Of a stretch of DNA of 5,127 nucleotides, positions 1 through 5,036 are shown in pieces; positions within the stretch are counted from its first letter, which is position 1; each line of letters starts with the position of its first letter. The notes below the pieces were generated by a model, which was not told the DNA's origin, made no database searches, and worked only from the letters and a program-made list of their open reading frames with translations. Both the position numbers and the translations under genes were made by a program. The DNA is from Candidatus Magasanikbacteria bacterium RIFOXYD12_FULL_33_17 (lineage in GTDB: Bacteria; Patescibacteriota; Patescibacteriia; Magasanikbacterales; UBA922). The stretch is taken from NCBI GenBank assembly GCA_001783255.1, contig MFRB01000108.1, positions 593 through 5,719 on the forward strand, in the 5' to 3' direction.

Positions 1-1443
1 GAAGTAATCCTACGTTTTGACAATGTCTGTTTTGAATATGCAGAAAGAAAACCTGTTTTGGAAGAGGTTAGTTTTTCTGTGCGTAAAGGTGCAAAACTTA
101 CATTAATGGGTCAAAATGGTGCTGGCAAAAGTACACTTTTTAAACTTATCAAAGGTGAAAACAAACCAAATTCGGGCAATGTTTTTTTGACGAATGATGC
201 TAGTATTGGTACCGCTGAACAAATTGTTGCTAAGGAAGATTTGGTGCTGACAATTGAAGAATATTTTAGTAAAGCTTTTATAGAAGTTCCTGGCAATATC
301 AAGAGTCAGATTAGCAAAGTTATGGATGCCGTGAACTTAACCGTGCCAACAGATAGAAAAGTAGGGGATTTGTCTGGTGGACAACAAGCTAGAGTATTAC
401 TTGCTTATGCCCTTATTCAGAATCCTGATATTTTGCTTTTGGACGAACCAACTAATAATTTAGATAAAGAAGGAATTGATCATCTTATCCAATTTTTGGT
501 TATGTATGATAAGACTGTGATTGTGATTTCTCATGATGCTGATTTCCTTAATTGTTTTACTGAAGGTGTTATTTATCTTGATGTTTTTACCAAAAAAGTT
601 GAGACTTATGTTGGTGACTATTATTCAGTAGTAGAAGAAATTCAAAATAGAATTGATAGAGAAATAAAGAAAAATGCTCAATTGAAAAAACAAATTCAAG
701 ATAACAAAGACAAAGTAAACTTCTTTTCCAACAAAGGTGGTAAGATGCGTAAATTAGCCAGTAAATTGCGTGAAGAAATAGAAGAATTTGAAGAAAATAA
801 AGTCGAAGTTCGTCGTGAAGACAAGACTATCAGAGAATTTGAAATTCCTGCCCAAGGAATTATCGGTGACGTGGTGACTATAAAATCTATAAAAGTTATC
901 AAAAATCATGAACCTGTTATCAAAGAGGTAGACATTATGTTGCGTCAAAGAGATAGACTACTTATCGCCGGGCCAAACGGAGTGGGAAAAAGTACTTTAC
1001 TTCGTACTTTGGTAAATGGTAGCAACGAAGGTGTTACTATTATGAAAAATACTCGTGTAGGTTATTATAGTCAAGATTTTGCTACGCTTGATTATGAACA
1101 AACAGTTTTTGATTCTTTGCAAAGTGTGGTACAAGAGGGAACTACTATAGAAAATATGCGTGCGGTAGCTGCTGGTTTTCTTATTACTGGCGAAATGATG
1201 GGACTAAAAATTTCTCATTTGTCAGAAGGTCAAAAGGGTCTTTTGTCTTTTGCTAGATTGGTTTTACTTCAACCTGGTTTACTTGTTTTGGACGAACCTA
1301 CCAATCATATCAATTTCCGTCATATTCCTGTCATTGCAGAAGCTATAAACAATTATCAAGGCACTGTCATTCTTATTAGTCATATGCCAGATTTCGTGGA
1401 AAAGATAAAATTTGATCAAGAGTTGGATTTGGGAAGATATTAA
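1..1443 (+). CDS. ABC-F family twin-ATPase protein, 5' partial
   Basis: The reading frame is open from base 1, so the gene begins upstream. The visible 480 residues start with a typical NBD opening (VILRFDNVCFEY), so only a few residues are probably missing; the TTG at 58 is internal and not a start. NBD1 has Walker A GQNGAGKST (37-45), signature LSGGQ (124-128), Walker B ILLLDEPTNNLD (144-155) and switch His178. A charged, helical linker (about 206-276, with KGGKMRKLASKLR near 245-257) joins it to NBD2, which has Walker A GPNGVGKST (324-332), signature LSEGQ (407-411), Walker B LLVLDEPTNHIN (427-438) and His461. Two NBDs on one chain, a linker of about 70 residues and no membrane segment are the ABC-F layout. 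Known ABC-F proteins are soluble and act at the ribosomal E site on translation or antibiotic protection. The spacing between Walker A and signature in NBD1 leaves no room for a large EttA-type arm. NBD2 is unusual in having HIN where HLD is normal. The subfamily (Uup, YbiT, EttA or resistance type) cannot be assigned. A terminator follows at 1490. Confidence 0.93.
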   Translation, partial: EVILRFDNVCFEYAERKPVLEEVSFSVRKGAKLTLMGQNGAGKSTLFKLIKGENKPNSGNVFLTNDASIGTAEQIVAKEDLVLTIEEYFSKAFIEVPGNIKSQISKVMDAVNLTVPTDRKVGDLSGGQQARVLLAYALIQNPDILLLDEPTNNLDKEGIDHLIQFLVMYDKTVIVISHDADFLNCFTEGVIYLDVFTKKVETYVGDYYSVVEEIQNRIDREIKKNAQLKKQIQDNKDKVNFFSNKGGKMRKLASKLREEIEEFEENKVEVRREDKTIREFEIPAQGIIGDVVTIKSIKVIKNHEPVIKEVDIMLRQRDRLLIAGPNGVGKSTLLRTLVNGSNEGVTIMKNTRVGYYSQDFATLDYEQTVFDSLQSVVQEGTTIENMRAVAAGFLITGEMMGLKISHLSEGQKGLLSFARLVLLQPGLLVLDEPTNHINFRHIPVIAEAINNYQGTVILISHMPDFVEKIKFDQELDLGRY

Positions 1444-1469
1444 ACTTTCGCATATCGCGTAGTAACACG

Positions 1470-1489
1470 CCTGCCTGCCGGCAGGCAGG
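1470..1489. repeat. 20-bp GC-rich perfect palindrome
   Basis: CCTGCCTGCCGGCAGGCAGG is a perfect 10+10 inverted repeat with no spacer, itself built from CCTG/CAGG units. It is 80% GC inside a strongly AT-rich intergenic stretch, 26 nt after the ABC-F stop codon and directly touching the terminator stem. From memory the same palindrome recurs between genes in Parcubacteria-type genomes; this was not checked. Its function is unknown. It could form a cruciform or hairpin, be a protein-binding site, or be a REP-like mobile repeat. Confidence 0.85.
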
Positions 1490-1522
1490 TACCTCGTAAC
1501 AATTTGTTAAGAGGTATTTTTT
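1490..1522 (+). terminator. Intrinsic terminator of the ABC-F gene
   Basis: The stem TACCTC (1490-1495) pairs with GAGGTA (1511-1516). After a G-A mismatch it continues with five more pairs (TAACA with TGTTA) around a 3-nt loop, and six T residues follow at 1517-1522. This is a good rho-independent terminator, separating the ABC-F gene from the zinc-ribbon gene. Confidence 0.85.
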
Positions 1523-1552
1523 GTTTACAGTTATCTATTATACGATAACAAA

Positions 1553-1612
1553 AAGTAACTGGAAGTAACTAACAAAACATCATCTAATTACCTTTAGTTA
1601 CTTCAAGTCACT
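1553..1612. repeat. Cluster of AAGTAACT direct and inverted half-sites
   Basis: AAGTAACT occurs at 1553-1560 and again exactly 10 nt later at 1563-1570. Its inverse AGTTACTT lies at 1596-1603, and a one-mismatch direct copy, AAGTCACT, at 1605-1612. The second and third copies extend to an 11-bp perfect inverted repeat (1562-1572 with 1594-1604, 21-nt spacer). The third and fourth form an imperfect palindrome around base 1604. The cluster lies about 65 nt upstream of the -35 box of the next gene and could be a regulator binding region; this role is inferred. Confidence 0.6.
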
Positions 1613-1625
1613 ATGAGTGTATGTC

Positions 1626-1659
1626 TAATATTTGTGGTTAATATTTGTTTAGTATTTGA
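1626..1659. repeat. AT-rich direct repeats upstream of promoter
   Basis: TAATATTTGT occurs at 1626-1635 and 1639-1648 (13-nt period), with a degenerate third copy, TAGTATTTGA, at 1650-1659. The array ends 18 nt before the -35 box. It could act as an UP-element-like or nucleoid-protein contact region, but AT-rich sequence makes such repeats common by chance. Confidence 0.45.
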
Positions 1660-1677
1660 AATAATATTCGTGTTCCC

Positions 1678-1706
1678 TTGACAAACACTCAAAATTCTGC
1701 TATAGT
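1678..1706 (+). promoter_or_regulatory. Sigma70-type promoter for the zinc-ribbon gene
   Basis: The -35 box TTGACA (1678-1683) is a perfect consensus. A 17-nt spacer is followed by TATAGT (1701-1706), preceded by TG at 1698-1699, which makes an extended -10. The transcription start is expected near 1712-1714, giving a leader of about 32 nt before the ATG at 1745. This is the strongest promoter visible in the window and implies high, independent expression of the downstream gene. Confidence 0.9.
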
Positions 1707-1744
1707 AAGGGACAAATTACGTTTAAGTAATTGGAACATTTTAT

Positions 1745-2431
1745 ATGGGAAGTTTTAATCGTGACGGCAAGAGATCAAGTGGTGGTTTTAGTCGTGGAGG
1801 TTTTGGTGGCGGTAGACCTCAAAGTAGAGGTGGTTTTGGTGGTGGTAGAGATGGTGATAGACCAACTATGCACCCCGCTGTTTGTGAAGAATGTGGCAAT
1901 GATTGCGAAGTGCCATTTAAGCCAACTGGTAGTAGACCAGTATTCTGTAGCAATTGTTTTGGTAAACAACAAGGCGATTTCGCTCCAAGACGTAGAGAAT
2001 TTGGTGGCGATAGACCAGAAAGACGTGATCGTGTAAGTTTTGACGATAGACAAATGCACGACGCTGTTTGTGATAAGTGTGGTGGTAATTGTCAAGTACC
2101 TTTTAGACCAACACCTGGTAAAGAAATATTTTGTGATAAATGTTTTGGCAAAGGTGGAGATAGAGGCAATGATAGAAAATCATCTGGCTCAGGTTCTCCA
2201 GAACTTTTGGAAAAAATAAATATGCTAAATTCTAAAGTTGACAAACTTATGGAATTGTTAGGTGGCAAAACTGCTAAAGCAGTAGAAGAACCTACAGCAG
2301 ACAAGAAAATTTCTAAAGCAAAAAAAGAAGTTGATTTTACTGAAAAAACAGTAAAAGAAGAAAAACCAAAAAAAGAAAAAACAGAAAAAAAAGTTGCTAA
2401 GAAAAAAGTAGCAACAAAAAAGAAAAAGTAA
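1745..2431 (+). CDS. RGG-repeat, double CxxC-x17-CxxC zinc-ribbon protein with Lys-rich tail
   Basis: This 228-aa basic protein is probably cytoplasmic, with no signal peptide or membrane segment. Residues 12-35 are Gly/Arg/Phe-rich with two RGGFGGGR copies (17-24, 28-35), resembling RGG boxes that bind RNA. Two homologous zinc ribbons follow at 42-74 (Cys47, 50, 68, 71) and 104-136 (Cys109, 112, 130, 133). Both are exactly CxxC-x17-CxxC, each with one extra Cys (54, 116), 19 of 33 positions identical, and an Arg/Asp-rich linker between. The pattern matches the CxxC-x17-CxxC domain family (TIGR04272, by memory), whose function I do not know to be established. Residues about 150-173 look like a short amphipathic helix or coiled coil (LLEKINMLNSKVDKLMELL). 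The remainder to 228 is a Lys/Glu-rich tail ending in KKKVATKKKK, like histone H1-like tails. Nucleic-acid binding, with RNA most likely, is an inference. The start is supported by the promoter and by GGAA at 1733-1736, 8 nt before the ATG. Confidence 0.92.
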   Translation: MGSFNRDGKRSSGGFSRGGFGGGRPQSRGGFGGGRDGDRPTMHPAVCEECGNDCEVPFKPTGSRPVFCSNCFGKQQGDFAPRRREFGGDRPERRDRVSFDDRQMHDAVCDKCGGNCQVPFRPTPGKEIFCDKCFGKGGDRGNDRKSSGSGSPELLEKINMLNSKVDKLMELLGGKTAKAVEEPTADKKISKAKKEVDFTEKTVKEEKPKKEKTEKKVAKKKVATKKKK

Positions 2432-2440
2432 ATATTTTCT

Positions 2441-2473
2441 AAAAAGCCTCGTCTGTAAAAAGCGAGGTTTTTT
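2441..2473 (+). terminator. Intrinsic terminator of the zinc-ribbon gene
   Basis: CCTCG (2447-2451) pairs with CGAGG (2463-2467) around an 11-nt loop. The stem is extended by a G-T pair and five A-T pairs, and ends in six T residues (2468-2473). It starts 9 nt after the stop codon. The A-run before the stem gives it some activity potential on the minus strand too. Confidence 0.85.
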
Positions 2474-2482
2474 ATTTGTAGG

Positions 2483-2511
2483 TTCCATTTTTTGTCTATT
2501 TGCTGTATAGT
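2483..2511 (+). promoter_or_regulatory. Possible promoter for the ATP-grasp gene
   Basis: A TATAGT hexamer at 2506-2511 resembles the -10 box of the upstream promoter. At 17 nt spacing the -35 position holds TTCCAT (2483-2488), a poor match. TATAAG at 2511-2516 is an alternative -10. A promoter is expected here because a terminator lies just upstream, but the exact boxes are uncertain. Transcription starting near 2518 would leave only about 7 nt before the TTG at 2525 and favours the ATG start at 2564 or 2567. Confidence 0.4.
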
Positions 2512-2563
2512 ATAAGTATAGCCTTTGGTTTTTGAGAATGCGTTATTTTTAATTGAAATTGCT

Positions 2564-3439
2564 ATGATGAAAAAAAACTTCAAACTATTGGTATTACCTT
2601 CTGTAAAAAATATGCAACAGGTGATAAACAGATTTTCTTTTCCAATAGAATTGACAAAAGGTACTTTGAAAAATATCAAAATTGTTTTTAAAAAAAACAA
2701 AATTTTAGTTACACACAATGATATTGATTTGAAAAATTTTTCTTTGGTTTGGTTATCTTCTTCTTGGACTTCTCGTGATTTGGCTTATGCTGTTCAGCTT
2801 TATTTGGATGAAAAAAATGTACCAAGTACTTTTGTTGAAAAGGGAACTTCTAAGTTGACTGATCATATGATTTTTTCCTTAAACAATATTTCTACACCAG
2901 ACACCTTGTTTGTGGATATTAGTATTTTGTCAAAAAGTTTGGCACAAATAAAAAGTATTATTGGTTATCCTTTGATAGTGAAAGATATTAGAGGTTCAAG
3001 AGGTACAAATTCTATGAAGATAAATAGTCAAAAAGAATTGTTGTCTAAAATGGAATTGTTTCCCAAACATCGTAAATATATTTTGCAACAGTATATTCCC
3101 AATGATTATGATTGGGGTATAATGGTTGCTAATGGGGTAGTAGTTTCTGGAGAAAAGAGTTATCACCAAGAAGGCGAATTTCTAAATCACGCTCTTCACG
3201 GTGCAACAGAAGTTTTTATAGATAAATCAAAAATACCTCAAAAAATAAAAGATATTGCAGTCAAAGCTAGTAAAAAATTGGGTTTGATTTGGTCTAGAGC
3301 TGATATTATTATTAACAAAAATAATGGTAAACCATATTTAATGGAAGTAAATAGACTGCCTGGTATAACAGATAAAACTAGTGAAGTAGATGGCGCTTAC
3401 AAATTTTTGGCTTCACAAATAAATTTAATGTCAAAATAA
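2564..3439 (+). CDS. RimK-like ATP-grasp ligase, substrate unknown
   Basis: This 291-aa protein is probably cytoplasmic. ATP-grasp enzymes form an amide or similar bond by activating a carboxylate as an acyl-phosphate. Residues 1 to about 115 form a variable N-terminal region. The ATP-grasp fold follows: YPLIVKDIRGSRGTNSMKI (135-153) holds the ATP-binding Lys140 and the Gly-rich loop; LQQYIP (174-179) precedes the acidic DYDW segment (181-184); VVVSGEKSY and EFLNHALHGA (192-214) fit the RimK pattern of a basic/aromatic strand and an Asn loop; Asp247, Glu261 and Asn263 (EVNRLPG) are the expected metal ligands. All key residues appear present, so it should be active. The substrate could be an amino acid, peptide or protein and cannot be told. 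An in-frame TTG at 2525 would add 13 residues; I prefer the ATG at 2564 (or the adjacent one at 2567), because the added residues look like leader and the TTG lies too close to the likely transcription start. No strong Shine-Dalgarno is visible. A small ORF follows 38 nt downstream. Confidence 0.82.
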   Translation: MMKKNFKLLVLPSVKNMQQVINRFSFPIELTKGTLKNIKIVFKKNKILVTHNDIDLKNFSLVWLSSSWTSRDLAYAVQLYLDEKNVPSTFVEKGTSKLTDHMIFSLNNISTPDTLFVDISILSKSLAQIKSIIGYPLIVKDIRGSRGTNSMKINSQKELLSKMELFPKHRKYILQQYIPNDYDWGIMVANGVVVSGEKSYHQEGEFLNHALHGATEVFIDKSKIPQKIKDIAVKASKKLGLIWSRADIIINKNNGKPYLMEVNRLPGITDKTSEVDGAYKFLASQINLMSK

Positions 3440-3454
3440 TGTAATATTTTACAT
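3439..3454. repeat. Short inverted repeat between ATP-grasp gene and small ORF
   Basis: ATGTAA (3439-3444) and TTACAT (3449-3454) form a 6-bp inverted repeat with a TATT spacer, overlapping the last base of the ATP-grasp stop codon. The stem is AT-only, with no T-run after it, so it is not a convincing terminator. An operator-like site for the small ORF is possible; chance is also plausible. Confidence 0.35.
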
Positions 3455-3477
3455 ATTTATTCTTAACCACCAATCAT

Positions 3478-3645
3478 ATGAGCCTATTTGCCGTCGATGG
3501 AGATTTTGATAGTGAGGAAACAAAGAAAAAAAAACAAAAAGAAAAAGAAGCAAAGGAAAAATTAGAAAAATATAAAAATTTTTTTAATATAGGTAAAAAA
3601 GCAGGAGAAAAAGCTGCTAAAGCTGCTAGAGATAAAAAAGTATAG
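3478..3645 (+). CDS. Small highly charged 55-aa protein, function unknown
   Basis: ATG at 3478 runs to TAG at 3643-3645. The N-terminal dozen residues are acidic and hydrophobic (MSLFAVDGDFDSEE). Residues 16-33 are almost only Lys, Glu, Gln and Ala, forming a predicted single charged helix. A short hydrophobic break follows (YKNFFNIG, 32-39), then an Ala/Lys-rich helix (about 40-54). No cysteines, membrane segment or known domain are seen. Support for coding comes from an ORF filling the gap between the ATP-grasp stop and a strong terminator that starts 12 nt after its own stop, and from a sensible amphipathic composition. Against it are the lack of a visible Shine-Dalgarno and the low complexity. 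It may share a transcript with the ATP-grasp gene. It could be a small nucleic-acid or ribosome binder, or a ligase substrate; neither is shown. Confidence 0.6.
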   Translation: MSLFAVDGDFDSEETKKKKQKEKEAKEKLEKYKNFFNIGKKAGEKAAKAARDKKV

Positions 3646-3656
3646 TTGATAAAACG

Positions 3657-3691
3657 AAAAAAGACTCACTTGAAGAAGTGAGTCTTTTTTT
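3657..3691. terminator. Bidirectional intrinsic terminator between convergent genes
   Basis: GACTCACTT (3663-3671) pairs perfectly with AAGTGAGTC (3676-3684) around a GAAG loop. Six A-T pairs extend the stem to 15 bp (A 3657-3662, T 3685-3690). There is a T-run after the stem on both strands, so it can stop transcription from the plus-strand small ORF and from the minus-strand HAD gene, whose stop codon lies only 2 nt away at 3693-3695. Confidence 0.93.
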
Positions 3692-3692
3692 A

Positions 3693-4319
3693 TTATAATT
3701 TTTCTATTTCACTTTTTGTCAAAATTTCTAGTTCTTCCAATCTTTGTAAAAAGTTTGGCATATCAGTATAGAGGATCGGTTCGAATCCTATTTCATGAGC
3801 TTTGTCCAAATTGTGGGGAGTATCATCTATATAAATCATTTCAGAAATATCTACGCCTAGTTTTTCGGCTAGCAAAAGGTAGGCTTCAGGATGAGATTTC
3901 ATCACACCGACTTCAGCAGAAAAAAGAGTGACATCAAACAGTTCATCTACGCCAAATTCTCTAGCTTCTTTGGCCCCAGCAACTGTATGATTACTAAATA
4001 GACCTAGTTTATAACCTTTTGATTTTAGTAAATCAAGTATGGGAAGTATTTCTTCGTTATATTTTCCTTTTGGTAAATTGTTCAAGGCTTCTAGGAATTC
4101 ATCTACTCTTGATTCATATCCTAAATCTGTAAACACTATAGTCCAAAATTCTTTTGGGTCTATATCTTTTTTATTTATTAGGTGGTTATGTTGGTAATAA
4201 GAATCAGAAAAATTTTCTTTGGAAATATTTAGAAATTCAGGAACCATTTTATTGTGTTTTGTGGGATGAAAAAAAACTACACCACTCCAATCAAAACCAA
4301 TTGCTTTAATTTTTTGCAT
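3693..4319 (-). CDS. HAD-superfamily hydrolase, subfamily IA (YihX-like)
   Basis: This 208-aa cytoplasmic protein is of usual length for a HAD-IA enzyme. Motif I is GFDWSGVV with nucleophile Asp10. Motif II is LGLFSNHT with Ser109, motif III is Lys141 in EVGVMKSHPEAY, and motif IV is MIYIDDTPHNLDKA with Asp165/Asp166. Residues about 16-88 form a helical C1 cap. These enzymes usually hydrolyse small phosphate esters such as sugar phosphates or nucleotides, or act as dehalogenases; the substrate cannot be predicted. The residue two after the nucleophile is Ser12 instead of the usual phosphatase Asp. YihX-type members also lack this Asp (DLGNV), which makes that branch the closest fit. The ATG at 4317-4319 lies 6 nt after the stop of the upstream 236-aa gene on the same strand, so the two are probably one operon, perhaps translationally coupled, as no clear Shine-Dalgarno precedes this start. 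The bidirectional terminator at 3657-3691 ends the transcript. Confidence 0.9.
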   Translation of the reverse strand: MQKIKAIGFDWSGVVFFHPTKHNKMVPEFLNISKENFSDSYYQHNHLINKKDIDPKEFWTIVFTDLGYESRVDEFLEALNNLPKGKYNEEILPILDLLKSKGYKLGLFSNHTVAGAKEAREFGVDELFDVTLFSAEVGVMKSHPEAYLLLAEKLGVDISEMIYIDDTPHNLDKAHEIGFEPILYTDMPNFLQRLEELEILTKSEIEKL

Positions 4320-4325
4320 ATTTTT

Positions 4326-5036
4326 TTAAAGTGTAACTTCTCTATGACTATGGTCTAGTTTACCTATATTTACATCTCCTACTATTGCGCCTACTGCCAT
4401 ATTGATTCTGTCATATTTAGCTATGAATTCAGACATTTGTTCTTCTGAAATATCTGTTTCATCTTTTAGCTTTTTCATTTTGGTAAATATAACTGTTCTA
4501 TCTTTATTGGCAAGAGTTCTTTGTTCACGTATTGGTGTGCCTTTTGGACCCATCACGTCAATTGCTAACAATTCTGTAAGATTGTGTTTTAATTCAAATT
4601 CAGTAAACATTGTTTCAAGTTCGGCAACTTCTTGTTTGCAATCTCTTTTTGTTTCTGGAATAACAGGTCCTTTATTTTCATAATACGCTATAAGATCTGC
4701 GCATTCTATACTCAATTCTGCGTCTGTTGCTTCGCGCCATTCTTGTTCTGTTCTTTTTCTTGGAATTTTTGTTGGTTCTTCTGTTGCTTTATATAAAGTT
4801 TTTAAGTGATCTAATGCTGTAATCAAAGCATCCGCAAAAATATTTCTTTGATCTTGTTTATTCAATTCATGTGGAGATTTATTGTTTATTACTAAATATT
4901 TAATTATTATATTTTCTATGTCTATATTTGAATAAAGTTCAAATCCTAAAAATTCAAAAAGTACTTTTTGTATCTTTTCACTAAACTTTTTTACTATCTC
5001 AATTTCTAATTCCCTCATTTGTTCTGGTGTAGTCAT
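4326..5036 (-). CDS. Hypothetical protein, 236 aa, unknown function
   Basis: I do not recognise this family. The protein is soluble-looking, charged and mostly helical. An N-terminal helical region (about 5-85) carries amphipathic segments such as VKKFSEKIQKVLFEFLGFEL and ends in ALITALDHLKTLYKA. A basic, Pro-containing linker follows (EEPTKIPRKR, 86-95). A second helical part (about 97-215) includes the more hydrophilic turn MGPKGTPIREQR (162-173) and ends in a small hydrophobic strand-like tail (INMAVGAIVGDVNIG, 211-225). There are only two Cys (112, 133) and no metal-binding cluster, P-loop, signal peptide or membrane segment. The ATG at 5034-5036 is the first in frame after AT-rich DNA, and the TAA lies 6 nt before the HAD hydrolase start, so the two genes are likely co-transcribed. 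The coding call rests on length, absence of stops and the tight operon spacing. Confidence 0.8.
   Translation of the reverse strand: MTTPEQMRELEIEIVKKFSEKIQKVLFEFLGFELYSNIDIENIIIKYLVINNKSPHELNKQDQRNIFADALITALDHLKTLYKATEEPTKIPRKRTEQEWREATDAELSIECADLIAYYENKGPVIPETKRDCKQEVAELETMFTEFELKHNLTELLAIDVMGPKGTPIREQRTLANKDRTVIFTKMKKLKDETDISEEQMSEFIAKYDRINMAVGAIVGDVNIGKLDHSHREVTL

Noticed and set aside
1457..1470. Small GCGT/ACGC inverted repeat next to the GC palindrome
   Set aside because: Only four base pairs, and it shares a base with the palindrome, so it is too weak to call as a structure.
1553..1659. CRISPR array or plasmid iteron origin in the repeat-rich intergenic region
   Set aside because: The repeats are 8-11 nt, differ in type and orientation, and have no uniform spacers. 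No cas or replication initiator gene is present. A promoter regulatory region is the simpler reading.
1731..2036. Overlapping plus-strand frame starting from TTG at 1731
   Set aside because: It is a Val/Leu-rich out-of-frame reading of the Gly/Arg-rich zinc-ribbon gene. The other frame has two perfect zinc ribbons and a sensible start.
2525..2563. TTG at 2525 as start of the ATP-grasp gene
   Set aside because: It would begin only a few bases after the likely transcription start, has no ribosome binding site, and adds 13 residues unlike the rest. ATG at 2564 or 2567 fits better, though this is not proven.
2092..2718. Long open frame on the minus strand opposite the zinc-ribbon gene tail and the ATP-grasp start
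   Set aside because: It is a Phe/Leu-rich antisense reading of Lys-rich coding DNA, runs through a terminator and a promoter region, and has no domain. The plus-strand genes explain the sequence.
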